DNA from: Hippopus hippopus
Taxonomy: Eukaryota; Mollusca; Bivalvia; Cardiida; Cardiidae
Length of the DNA stretch: 64,000 bases
Direction: 5' to 3'
Assembly (NCBI GenBank): GCA_946811185.2
Contig: OX328096.1
Span: 19,657,881-19,721,880, forward strand
Below are positions 22,952-32,253 of the stretch, piece after piece. Under the pieces are notes generated by a model that was given only the letters and a program-made list of their open reading frames with translations, was not told where the DNA came from and did not search any database. Numbering within the stretch: the first letter of the stretch is position 1; every line of letters begins with the position of its first letter. The translations under genes and the position numbers were made by a program.

Positions 22952-23180
22952 TTAACCCTTTACCACACGGCAAAATTTAAGACCTATTTAAATTGAAAGC
23001 ATTTGCAGACGACAATTTCATAGTGGCTCAAATGACACAACTTTTCTTTGATAGGATAGAAAACTTTGTGGGAAAAGGAGAAAATGCTGGTTACCAGCAT
23101 TTTCTCCTTTTCCCACAATGTTTTCAAAAGGCCTTTTCTTCAGGGGCGTTAAAAGGCGTCATTGTGTGGTAAAGGGTTAA
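22952..23180 (+). mobile_element. TTAA MITE, full length
   Basis: TTAACCCTTTACCACACGGC to GTGTGGTAAAGGGTTAA, perfect hairpin, TTAA on both sides. Confidence 0.92.
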
Positions 23181-23249
23181 CCAAACATCTGAATCTTGGA
23201 TTTGTATCAATCCAGTGCGTTTGCAGAGGACAAATCAACCCAGTATACA

Positions 23250-23457
23250 ATTTCAACTTTTAACAACTCTGAGAAAAGAAGCCTTTAAAAACATAATGGG
23301 GAAAGGAGAAAATGCTGGTTACCAGCATTTTCTGCTTTTCCCACAATGTTTTCTAACCTTCCCACGACATATTTCAATTTTTGAGTTACATGCATTTTGT
23401 CATCTGCAAATGATTTCAGTATGTACCAGTCTAACATTTTGTTATTAGGTAAAGTCA
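23250..23457 (-). mobile_element. TTAA MITE, left end truncated
   Basis: TTTTAACAACTCTGAGAAAA start and GTTATTAGGTAAAGTCAA end. Confidence 0.7.
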
Positions 23458-23683
23458 ACTCTTTACTAGACGACAAAATTTTAGACCAGTCCAAATTCAA
23501 AGCATGTGCAGACGACAAATCAAATGCTGCTCCAATGATGGTATTTGTCCTTGGAAGGGTAGAAAACAATGTGGGCAAAGGAGAAGATGCTGGTTACCAG
23601 CATTTTCTCCTTTTCCTACAATGTTTTCAAAAGGCCTATTTCTCAAGGTTGTTAAAACAAGGGATTGTTTGGGAAAGGGTTAA
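23456..23683 (+). mobile_element. TTAA MITE, full length
   Basis: CAACTCTTTACTAGACGACA start and GTTTGGGAAAGGGTTAA end. Confidence 0.85.
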
Positions 23684-23872
23684 AGCACCTCAGATGGTTA
23701 GACTTGTCTTTAAAAGTGTAGAAAACATTGTGTAAGAAGGACAACCTTTTGTCTGCCTCCCATTTAATCCATGTTTGATCTGTCATGTATGCGTGTTTTG
23801 CTTGGATTGTCAACAAGTCTTAAATTTTGTCATCTGGTAGAGAGGTAAATAGCAGCCTTGATTCAGAGTGGG

Positions 23873-24268
23873 TGTAACACGGCCGTCCGGTAAGAATAAC
23901 AGGGGCTCAGTTCAGTTCTTTCAAAGTTTAATAAAATTTTCAACACCAGGTTCGATATAAGATTAACAGTACAGACGTATGTCCGGAGTGCAAACAAAGC
24001 CAAAAGTCAAAAGTATCCAATGTGAGGATCAGTTGTACACTACTGTTACTTATAAATTCGGTGGTTTATATAGTCATACTGAGAGGAAGTTTACGAGGAA
24101 ACTAACCTTCAGTATGACAAGTTGCTGGCGCTTATGGCTATTAAAATGATCTAACAGCGACCAAACGATGACAGCTATAGGAAGTATTGAACTTAAATTC
24201 AAAGTAGGTTTTTGCGTTTTAAATAAACAATATTGAGGCCAAGTATTGGGGAGCTCAATATTGTTACA
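23873..24268 (-). repeat. 3' LTR of the retroelement
   Basis: 396 bp direct copy of the LTR at 32254-32649. The minus-strand TATATAAA box is at 24064-24071. An ATTAAA variant polyadenylation hexamer is present on the minus strand in the stretch read on plus as AAGTTTAATAAAATTTT. Confidence 0.96.
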
Positions 24269-24279
24269 CTCCTTCCATT
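24269..24279 (-). promoter_or_regulatory. Polypurine tract next to the 3' LTR
   Basis: The minus strand reads AATGGAAGGAG and abuts the first base of the 3' LTR, the expected position for plus-strand DNA priming. An A-tract lies a little further upstream (24286-24302 in window coordinates). Confidence 0.75.
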
Positions 24280-24988
24280 GTCATCATTTTTTTTTTTTTT
24301 TTAAGAAAACATATATACAATTGAGCATACATACAGAATATTCGTAAGAATGACACAGAACTGTGGTTTAGCAAGAACAACAAATTACATTATGATAACT
24401 TTGGAAATCTAACATTGAGAATTTAACTTTATGAGGATAGTCCTGAAATCTCTATTGAAGACTCAACCTATATAGCTTGAATATAAAGGTAATATTGAAA
24501 TTATCATTGAAGAAAATATATATATATAGTATAAGTTATTAACACATTAACAAATTTAATTTGACATTAAATACTTTCAATCCTTAAAACTATATCTACA
24601 ACTATGTTTATAAACATATAAACAACGAAATTTAAACAAAGATTGTCAATGTCTGGTACTGCACTGTCGTTTGATACAACCCTTTGTATCCCTTGAACTT
24701 TAACACGCAGCCAGTCCATTACATGACATCTACTATTGGTTCTGTTATTGCTGGAGTATCTTCTCCATCCGTCGAATATGATCACGGCAACTCGTAGTTG
24801 ACAATAACGTTCTGATGAACTTCTGAAGTATCAGATAGTGACTTCTTAAAGAAACTGTTGATTTCTTAGCTCTTCACAAGGTTCTTCTGAAGGATTGGCT
24901 TTACACATGACATCTTTGTGGCTTCACACAAGGTAATACAGATTGACATCCGGAAGAATTGTTTTTTATTGTTGGCAAAAATGAAACG
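24280..24988 (-). other. Non-coding 3' segment of the retroelement, between env and 3' LTR
   Basis: About 700 bp with no open frame I can assign. AT-rich, with a homopolymer T tract (plus strand) near 24286-24302 and short AT runs. It is presumably the 3' untranslated part of the genomic and env transcripts. Confidence 0.6.
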
Positions 24989-26971
24989 TCACTGGACTGT
25001 TGAAAGTTCTAACTTTGGATAAATGTTATCAGCTGGTGTGTTCTTCGATAGTATGAGGGGAGCCGTCGGTTCAGCGTTCACTTCGTTAGTAGGTATCGGC
25101 GAGGCTGTCATCTTTTGTCCTCCAGTTCGTGTATCAGAACTCAATTTGCTACTCAAAAGTTTAGCCATCAGACAATTACGGACAAACTTGGATTTGTATT
25201 TGCATATTAGAAGACTTATCAACAATAAAGCCCCTAAAATTATAATGATATATCCCCAGAAAGGAAATCGTTTGTGAATGACAGGGACTGTATCCAAAGT
25301 GTCTAATTCTCTAATTAAATTGTCCATAGGAATCTCACGTAAGGATTTGAGGTGTTTTGGAAGTTTTGTTAAGTTAAAACTAGGTACTTTTTGTATCAAA
25401 GGTTTCCAGTATTCTGCAGTGAAATTAGTAGATAATTTTAGATCATCCAACGGGTCACTGATTTCGTACTTAGATTCGTTGTGGTAGAAAGCTGGCAAAT
25501 ACAAGTAATCATTCGAAGCAGTACAAGAAGGTGCTAACTTTAGAACACCAAGAGGCGGGTTGACCATCTGCGTAGAATCTCTCAATTTTGAGTCTTGACA
25601 AACTACAGTGAATCGTAATAATGTAATTGTGCTTATAACCCATGTACCATCGTAGAGATACGTAGCAAGGGGTAATGGAGTAGACGGTTTAACAAGTTTC
25701 TGACAATAGTTTTCTATATCATTGGATTTATTTAAGAACAGCGCAATAACACATAACTTACTTACGTTTATCGGATAAATGGAGCTATGCAATTTACAAA
25801 ACTTATGAAAAGGTTTTGTGCACTGTTTCATTTCTGAGTTGTGTAAAAGAGCGAACTTTGTTTTGTCCCCATTAATTGCAATCGATGAAGCCTCAAGGTC
25901 AAAAGTTGCTATCATATTACTATTAGATTGACTTTGATTCGTGTGTAATGGTATTGGTAGATTATGAACATTAAATATTTCAAATTTAGCATTAGCATCA
26001 AGAAGTGGTATTGAAACTACTGCATAAATCTTGTTCCCATCCAAGACAGTGTGGCATGAAAGTAAGTTATAGAAATCCCAAAGATTTTTCTCTGGATCGC
26101 TTGGTAATTCTAAATAAAACGGAAGATGAGACTGAATTTCCAAGAGCAATTTTCTGAACTCGTTTGGTGGAATAGTGCTTGGTGACAAGTGACCTAAAGA
26201 TAGCATATTAAGCTGCATCTGTAACATATCCATATCAGTCACAGCTTTGTGCATAAAGTCAGTCAGTTCTGCCACTAACCTATCTAGTTTTATATATGAC
26301 TGTAGAAGGATTGAAATTTTCATTGTTTCTTGCATAGCTCTATCATTTGCTTGCTTCATTTTTGCGTCGAAGTATTTCAATTGATCCAGTAATTTGTTGA
26401 TAGCCACCCTATTTTCAGCGACTGCTGTTCTTGTTGTATTGATAACTGTAAGACTTTCTTTTACAATGTGCGCTATCCTTTTCTGATTTTTAGTTAATAC
26501 TCCTATGTTACGTCTTATAGAACCAAGGTCTGCATCAGACACGGTTCCAAAAAGAAAACTAAGTGCTGATCCAATGAAAGGCAATAAGGACCTTTTCTCT
26601 CTAACTTGCAGTAGCTTAATGGTTGCAAAGGTATTATACAGGTTTCTATATGTTGTGCTCATGGATGCTATTTCTGCCTTTAGTTCGGTGATTACTCCCC
26701 GAAAGAAAGGTTTAAGGTCAAAGAAACCTTGAGCTGCTGATTCATCTTGTAAAGCACTCATTGTTGAAATAGCTTTTTCAGTTTTTATGAAATCTTCACC
26801 TATTTTGTTAATAAAATGTTCATAGGGGTCTAAGTCAATTATAAAAGTAACTAACCACCTGGAACGGGTAGTTGTTATTTCATTGACTTTTTGAAAAGCT
26901 ACATTCTGTGTAATAAGTAAAGTATTAGCATGGCTAAACAATAGTAGCACAAGAGTCTGAAATAATATCAT
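24989..26971 (-). CDS. env: Env-like class I fusion glycoprotein (660 aa, baculovirus-F/errantivirus type)
   Basis: Membrane glycoprotein of the retroelement. I chose the ATG at 26971 because it follows a strong splice acceptor by two bases and opens a hydrophobic signal peptide; an upstream ATG at 27088 is in the same frame. A furin-type REKR site at residues 124-127 is followed by a hydrophobic Gly-containing segment ending near FLFGT, the layout of F-type fusion proteins. Coiled-coil-like heptads follow. A membrane anchor lies at about 573-590 and a tail of about 70 residues after it. The tail holds PTAP (635-638) and YPKL (651-654). The frame is intact. Family assignment is from architecture, not a search. 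Confidence 0.88.
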   Translation of the reverse strand: MILFQTLVLLLFSHANTLLITQNVAFQKVNEITTTRSRWLVTFIIDLDPYEHFINKIGEDFIKTEKAISTMSALQDESAAQGFFDLKPFFRGVITELKAEIASMSTTYRNLYNTFATIKLLQVREKRSLLPFIGSALSFLFGTVSDADLGSIRRNIGVLTKNQKRIAHIVKESLTVINTTRTAVAENRVAINKLLDQLKYFDAKMKQANDRAMQETMKISILLQSYIKLDRLVAELTDFMHKAVTDMDMLQMQLNMLSLGHLSPSTIPPNEFRKLLLEIQSHLPFYLELPSDPEKNLWDFYNLLSCHTVLDGNKIYAVVSIPLLDANAKFEIFNVHNLPIPLHTNQSQSNSNMIATFDLEASSIAINGDKTKFALLHNSEMKQCTKPFHKFCKLHSSIYPINVSKLCVIALFLNKSNDIENYCQKLVKPSTPLPLATYLYDGTWVISTITLLRFTVVCQDSKLRDSTQMVNPPLGVLKLAPSCTASNDYLYLPAFYHNESKYEISDPLDDLKLSTNFTAEYWKPLIQKVPSFNLTKLPKHLKSLREIPMDNLIRELDTLDTVPVIHKRFPFWGYIIIILGALLLISLLICKYKSKFVRNCLMAKLLSSKLSSDTRTGGQKMTASPIPTNEVNAEPTAPLILSKNTPADNIYPKLELSTVQ

Positions 26972-26992
26972 CTCTGTAAGAGAAGAAAAAAA
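26972..26992 (-). promoter_or_regulatory. Candidate splice acceptor for the env mRNA
   Basis: On the minus strand a T/C-rich run ends in CTTCTCTTACAG, with AG at 26975-26974, then AG and the env ATG at 26971-26969. This is a near-ideal 3' splice site placed two bases before the env start. Confidence 0.65.
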
Positions 26993-27126
26993 AATGAGTA
27001 GTTTACGGGGAGAAATACAAAAGGAGTAATCAGTAGGTAAAAGTATTGCGAAACAGTTTGCAATAACATCCCTTATATTCTTACACATTTTCAAAGAGCA
27101 AACGATAGCTCTGTGTTTTCAATGTT

Positions 27127-30100
27127 TTAAATCATATCTGCCAAAGCAACTAGGAGGTTTTTAATTCGACTCTGTCCATTGCTTGTCTTAACAGTCTTAG
27201 GTTTCTTTTGCTTTTTTATGAAATGTTTCATGTGCCGGTTATCAACAAGATTAACAGACATTTTGTCACTTTCATTGTCTGTGCTGTCAGTGTAATTATT
27301 TCCATCAGAGGAATCAATATCACTCTCCTCAGATTTCATGGAATCACTAATAGGACTCTCTAACTTAGTAGATTGTGGTTCATTTTCTCTAGCCTGTTGC
27401 TCTTTAAGTCGCTTTGAAAGTTCCATTAGAGGAATATCATCCTCGTCGCTTGACGAGTACCTTTCTTGTCTATGCCTTTTAACTAATTTGACAAAAGGTT
27501 TCTGATTATGGCCTTCCGATTCTTCAGAATCAGAACTTTCTGGGGAGGCAACATAAGCAGCACGTCTCTTGCGTTTGCCGGTCAGGCTATCAGTTATCTT
27601 CCATTCGTTGATTGGGGCTAATCTAATTTGATCAGCATGGACCTTGACTATTCTACCGCTCAATTGATCTTTAATTGTATAACTTACCGGTCCTTTTTTC
27701 TCTACGATCCTGAAATAGGGTTGCCAGTTATTTTGAAGTTTGTTTGACTTACGGAAATTCTTATAATATACCGGATCATTGACCTTGAATTCAGTATCTT
27801 TGCTGTTTTTATCAGCATATTTTGCCTGTCTCCGTTTTGCACGTTTCATGTGTCTATAAACAGTCATGAAAGTTTTGTGTTGTTGTTCTAGCGCAATCTG
27901 ATGCGTTTCCTCGCCTTGGTATTTGCGTCTAGGTTTCAACAAATTGTCTAATGGTAAAACAACATCTCTATTATACAAGAGGAAGTATGGTGAGAATTTC
28001 GAAGACTCACTGACGTTGAATCTTATAGCGGCTAAAGCCTGATTGAGATACAAGTCCCACCTATCGATATTGTCATCTATCAGTTTTGCAAGTATGTCAT
28101 GTAGCGTTCGATGGAAGCGTTCCACTTTGGCATTACTTTGTGGATGGTAGAAAGATGTGGTGATATGTGAGACATTGAGGGCTTCCATTGTTTCTTTAAC
28201 AGTTTTATTTTCAAATTCTGTACCGTTATCGGTGACAATCTGTAAGCATGAACCATATCTAGGGAATATTTCCTCAATTAATAAGTGTGCGATTGTTTCA
28301 CCTTTTTTATCAGGGATTGGAAATGCCTCAGGCCAGCCTGAGTACCAGTCAACAAAGCTAGCAATATATTTGTTGCCTGACATTGTGGTTGAATAAGGGC
28401 CTGATAAGTCCAATCCAATTTTTGCAAATGCATAGGGTGGAAAGTCTGTTTCTTGTAATGGAGCTTTCTGAGCTTTAAGCGTGCGTTTATTGCAGGTTAT
28501 GCATTTTGAAATGTATTCAGTCACTTCTTTGTACATATTCTGCCAATAGTACTTTGACCTCATTGTATCAAAGGTTTTATCTATTCCCATATGTCCATTA
28601 CAGTCATGGAATTGTAAGAGAACCTTATCTTTTATGTGTTGTGGCACATAAAGTCTCAGAGTAGGCTGATCATCAGGGCTACTTATGTAGTAAACTAAGT
28701 CTTGTAGAACAAGATGGTGCTTTGCTACTGAATTCGGGGTATCATTTTGTAACAAAAGCTGTTTAATTTTTGTGATTTCTTTGTCCTTACTTTGTTCTAC
28801 AATCATGTCAAATCCCAGACATTCTTTCTCAGGGTCTTCAGTATCTTTTTCTTTCAGATTATAACTTGCAAATGACTTTGGATCAATCTGGTTGGAATTA
28901 ATTGCACCTATTTCTAAAGTATTGTTACTTATGTCTGGTTCTTCACCAAAGTGTTCAGTTGCATAAGATTCAATAGGTCTAGAAAGCAAATCCGCACAAG
29001 TATTTGCTGTTCCCTCTATGTATTCCACTTTACAATTGTACCCAGCAATACTTAAAGCCCGAAGTTGTATTTTTTTGTTTTGCATTGGTGAGTCAAGCAA
29101 ATATTTAAGTGGCTTATGGTCCGTTTTGATAATGAATTCAGCATTATGAAGGTAGTGATCTAATCGTTGCAGAGCGTAATGTATTGCAAAAGCTTCTTTT
29201 TCTATAGTGGACCATCGTGTTTGTGTGTCACTGAGCTTATGAGAAATGAAATGGATTGGTTTTTCATTTGTTATTCCAGGCAGAAAACTTTCAGAAGGAT
29301 CACATTGTTGTGTAAGACAAGCTCCGATCGCCTTGTCACTAGCATCTGTATAGAGAATATATGGCTTATTTAAGTCTGGATAAGCCAACAAAGGGATGCT
29401 AGTAAGATGCTTTTTAAGTTCATCAAATGCTTTTTGACAAGCATAAGACCATTTAAACTTGGCATGTTTCTTTGTCAATGCAATAAGGGGTGATGCTATA
29501 TCAGAGAAATTTGGCAAAAATCTTCTGTAATAGCTGCACATTCCGATGAAACTCCTAACTTGTTTTACGCAAGTGGGGTTTTGCATACGTCTGATAGCCT
29601 CAACTTTATCTTTGTCTGGTCGAATACCATTTTCATCTATAACAAAGCCAAGATAATTGGTTTCTTTTTGGATGAAATTACATTTCTTGAGTTTGAGCTT
29701 CAAACCATGTTGCCTAAGCCGCTCAAAAATTATCTGTATATGTTTCAAATGTTCCTCAATTGTTGTTGAAAAGATTAAAATATCATCTATATAGGCAAAA
29801 CAGAAATCAAGGCCTTCTAGAACATTTGACATGAGTTCTTGGAATAGAGATGGCGCATTACATAATCCAAATGGCATAACATTAAATTCGAAAAGCCCAG
29901 CATGACATGTAAAAGCTGTCTTCTCCCTATCCCTCTCATCCATTTCTACTTGCCAATATCCACTTTTTAAATCCAGTGTAGAGAAGTATTTAGCCTTGCC
30001 CAACAATGCCAAAATTTCATCAATTACAGGAAGCGGGTAAGAATTTTTCTTTGTTATTTTGTTCAATTGTCTAAAATCAACACAAAATCTCTTAGACTGG

Positions 30101-31236
30101 TCCTTTTTGTCTACGATTACGACCGGAAATGACCAAGGTGACCTTGACTTACGTATCACACCCGCCTGCATCATTTCTTGTACCGCATTTTCAACAACTT
30201 TTCTATTGTTCAAAGGTGTTTTATATGATTTCAATTTAATAGGTGGATTATCTCCTGTATCAATTTTCATTTTGATTGTGTTTGTTCTACCTAGTTCTGA
30301 GTCTTTAAGTGCAAAAATATCTGTATTTTGTTCTATTAGGGTGGTTATGTCTTGTTTATGTTCTGGTGGCACATTGATCATTGTTGTCAGGTCATGTGAA
30401 TCATTATTTTGTGCGGTATTTGATGACTCTGGGATGGCATTGTTTTCGTTTTTTAAAGAGTCAATGACTGATATTTCACTGTTATTTGTTAATGCTACCT
30501 TACCAATTACACTACCTCTTTTTATTCTAAATGTTTTGTTAGTATTGTTTACAAGAAGAACTGGAATTTTTCTGTTGTTTGTCAGATTACCAATGGAATT
30601 TGAAACCATTAGGCCTGGTTCATTAGAAATGAAACCATAGTCAACAGCTGAAACTTGGTAGGTTTTGTTTGATTTAATAGATGGATTATGCCTCATCTTT
30701 CCCCAAACTATTTTTGATGTTTGTGGTTGAATATCGACTTTAGAATGTAATCTAAGAACAGATGCCACATGAATGTCTTCTTCAAGGGGCACGTAAGTTT
30801 TACCTATACGAAAACATCCTAAGTCAAAGTATAGTCTTACACCATTTTGAACCATCCAATCACGACCAAGAATAAGATTTCGATTCATGTTTTCAACTAT
30901 CAAAAATTTGTGCTTTAATTTCTGACCCTTAATTTCGAAATCAATTTGTGCTTGACCCTTTACACCAATGTTTCCCCCATTCACAGACTGCAAATTAATG
31001 TTTACATTTTTCTTAAGATTTTTGGGAGCCCATTTTAATGCATTGTATACCCTTGTGTGCATTAAACTTACTTCAGCGCCGCTATCAATTAATGCGCGAA
31101 ATTTCTGTTTCTCAATTTTCAATAAACATGAACTAGGGTTGCCAGCTAAATTTATTTTATAAGTGGGTATTGATTTTTGTTTGCTAGAATCCTTTTTGTT
31201 GGGCTCATTACAAAAAGGACTTCCTAGTTTTCCGAC
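27127..31236 (-). CDS. pol: Pol polyprotein: protease, reverse transcriptase, RNase H, integrase
   Basis: The frame is open from 31236 to TAA at 27129-27127 and is in the -1 frame relative to gag, so it is probably made by ribosomal frameshifting. Numbered from the TTG at 31122: protease DSGA (D13); reverse transcriptase with DFRQLN near 349 and YIDD at 444-447; RNase H with D593 (TDASD) and D668 (KTDHKPL); integrase zinc site H839, H844, C874, C877; integrase core D905, D965 and E1001, which is a D,D-35-E spacing. A chromatin- or DNA-binding-like segment with KGPVSYTI follows at about 1143-1150, then a tail rich in Ser, Asp and Glu. All catalytic residues are present and no stop or frameshift interrupts it. 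Confidence 0.97.
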   Translation of the reverse strand, partial: VGKLGSPFCNEPNKKDSSKQKSIPTYKINLAGNPSSCLLKIEKQKFRALIDSGAEVSLMHTRVYNALKWAPKNLKKNVNINLQSVNGGNIGVKGQAQIDFEIKGQKLKHKFLIVENMNRNLILGRDWMVQNGVRLYFDLGCFRIGKTYVPLEEDIHVASVLRLHSKVDIQPQTSKIVWGKMRHNPSIKSNKTYQVSAVDYGFISNEPGLMVSNSIGNLTNNRKIPVLLVNNTNKTFRIKRGSVIGKVALTNNSEISVIDSLKNENNAIPESSNTAQNNDSHDLTTMINVPPEHKQDITTLIEQNTDIFALKDSELGRTNTIKMKIDTGDNPPIKLKSYKTPLNNRKVVENAVQEMMQAGVIRKSRSPWSFPVVIVDKKDQSKRFCVDFRQLNKITKKNSYPLPVIDEILALLGKAKYFSTLDLKSGYWQVEMDERDREKTAFTCHAGLFEFNVMPFGLCNAPSLFQELMSNVLEGLDFCFAYIDDILIFSTTIEEHLKHIQIIFERLRQHGLKLKLKKCNFIQKETNYLGFVIDENGIRPDKDKVEAIRRMQNPTCVKQVRSFIGMCSYYRRFLPNFSDIASPLIALTKKHAKFKWSYACQKAFDELKKHLTSIPLLAYPDLNKPYILYTDASDKAIGACLTQQCDPSESFLPGITNEKPIHFISHKLSDTQTRWSTIEKEAFAIHYALQRLDHYLHNAEFIIKTDHKPLKYLLDSPMQNKKIQLRALSIAGYNCKVEYIEGTANTCADLLSRPIESYATEHFGEEPDISNNTLEIGAINSNQIDPKSFASYNLKEKDTEDPEKECLGFDMIVEQSKDKEITKIKQLLLQNDTPNSVAKHHLVLQDLVYYISSPDDQPTLRLYVPQHIKDKVLLQFHDCNGHMGIDKTFDTMRSKYYWQNMYKEVTEYISKCITCNKRTLKAQKAPLQETDFPPYAFAKIGLDLSGPYSTTMSGNKYIASFVDWYSGWPEAFPIPDKKGETIAHLLIEEIFPRYGSCLQIVTDNGTEFENKTVKETMEALNVSHITTSFYHPQSNAKVERFHRTLHDILAKLIDDNIDRWDLYLNQALAAIRFNVSESSKFSPYFLLYNRDVVLPLDNLLKPRRKYQGEETHQIALEQQHKTFMTVYRHMKRAKRRQAKYADKNSKDTEFKVNDPVYYKNFRKSNKLQNNWQPYFRIVEKKGPVSYTIKDQLSGRIVKVHADQIRLAPINEWKITDSLTGKRKRRAAYVASPESSDSEESEGHNQKPFVKLVKRHRQERYSSSDEDDIPLMELSKRLKEQQARENEPQSTKLESPISDSMKSEESDIDSSDGNNYTDSTDNESDKMSVNLVDNRHMKHFIKKQKKPKTVKTSNGQSRIKNLLVALADMI
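31224..31236 (-). promoter_or_regulatory. Gag-pol overlap with candidate -1 frameshift site
   Basis: In the gag frame the last codons are TCG GAA AAC TAG. The heptamer GGAAAAC sits directly before the gag stop, and slipping back one base enters the pol frame, which is open from 31236. The A-site half (AAAAC) is a good slip sequence; the P-site half is not a perfect X-XXY. Confidence 0.6.
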
Positions 31237-32108
31237 TTAATTTGTGTTCGATTTAAATTTGCTCTGCAGTCCCTCTGAAAATGGCCAGGTCGACCACACC
31301 TATAACAAAGTCTTTGATTTCTATGTCCTTGATTTTCATTTCTACGTCTTTGATTTTCCGTTACTTCATTTATGTGATGCCGATGCCTATCCCGCATATA
31401 CCTATTGTCCCTACGCGCTCTTGGTCTTATGTGATCTACCTCCATAGGTTCATGCGAAGTGTGTTGGTTATGGTAATTTGAGTGATTGCCTGTTCTTAAA
31501 TTAAAACGTTTTCTAAGGTTTTGTTCTTGTAAAGCAATTCTTACCGCATTTTGGAAATTGTCGGGATTATCCCGCATCAATTTCATTTTCAATGAATCTT
31601 GACAAAGCCCATCAATGAAAAATCCTACTAACTGATTCTCAATTGTTCTTCGATCAGTACCTGGTGGAAAGCTATCCCTCCCAAGTGAAAGTAACCGTTC
31701 TGCATAAATTTGTATGTTTTCTGTCGGTCTTTGTTTGACTGTTCTAAGAAGCGTAAATGCGTGCATTTGGTCGGTTACTTCCGAGAATCGTATGGCCAAT
31801 TCGCGCTTTAATGCTTGCCAATTTTCGGTTGGATGTTCTTGCAGAAATCTCTGTACGAAATCAGAGACTGCGTCTCTGCTTGACCTAAAAGTGAGCCGTT
31901 TTATGCCCTCATCGTCTAAATTTTCAAGCATAGCTTGTTTTTCGATACACTTAATCCAATTATTAAATGATTTACTATCCCCCGAAAAAGAAGGAATTGC
32001 TATTGATGAGCTTAAGTTGCCAATGCAGGAACTGATGCCTGTCATTTGATTAGATAGCCTATTAATTTGAGCTGTAAAGTTTTGAACCATAGTTGGTAAG
32101 TCTTCCAT
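31224..32108 (-). CDS. gag: Gag polyprotein (294 aa) with CCHC zinc knuckle
   Basis: Structural protein of the retroelement particle. I chose the ATG at 32108 because it is the first Met after the leader and opens the conserved-looking part (MEDLPTMVQ). The frame itself stays open further upstream through the primer-binding site, which I take as chance. Residues about 30-200 form the helical capsid-like region. A basic, Arg/His-rich segment leads to a nucleocapsid CCHC knuckle, C268-x2-C271-x4-H276-x4-C281. It ends with TAG at 31226-31224 and overlaps pol by about 10 bases. No PTAP, PPxY or YPxL late-domain motif was seen in Gag. Confidence 0.93.
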   Translation of the reverse strand: MEDLPTMVQNFTAQINRLSNQMTGISSCIGNLSSSIAIPSFSGDSKSFNNWIKCIEKQAMLENLDDEGIKRLTFRSSRDAVSDFVQRFLQEHPTENWQALKRELAIRFSEVTDQMHAFTLLRTVKQRPTENIQIYAERLLSLGRDSFPPGTDRRTIENQLVGFFIDGLCQDSLKMKLMRDNPDNFQNAVRIALQEQNLRKRFNLRTGNHSNYHNQHTSHEPMEVDHIRPRARRDNRYMRDRHRHHINEVTENQRRRNENQGHRNQRLCYRCGRPGHFQRDCRANLNRTQIKSEN

Positions 32109-32180
32109 TTTGAAATACAATACAATGCAATAAAACAAGAAACTGGCTAAACAATTAAAGTAACAATGAGTAAAGATACA

Positions 32181-32190
32181 ACTTACTTGA
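32181..32190 (-). promoter_or_regulatory. Candidate splice donor in the leader, for env mRNA
   Basis: On the minus strand the leader between the primer-binding site and the gag ATG contains TTCAA followed by GTAAGT (G at 32186). Joining it to the acceptor near 26974 would remove gag and pol and leave a leader-env message. Confidence 0.5.
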
Positions 32191-32230
32191 AGGACTGTTC
32201 CTCTTCTTCTATCAGGCAGATAGAAATCCT

Positions 32231-32243
32231 GGTCACGGCACCA
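32231..32243 (-). promoter_or_regulatory. Primer-binding site, complementary to tRNA-His
   Basis: The minus strand reads TGGTGCCGTGACC, the complement of the 3' end of animal tRNA-His (acceptor strand TCACGGC plus A and CCA). It lies 10 bases inside the 5' LTR (spacer 32244-32253), slightly further than the usual 0 to few bases. Confidence 0.8.
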
Positions 32244-32253
32244 AAATGCGTTG

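Noticed and set aside
30059..30640. 193-residue plus-strand open frame
   Set aside because: It is antisense to the pol gene of the retroelement and has no features of its own.
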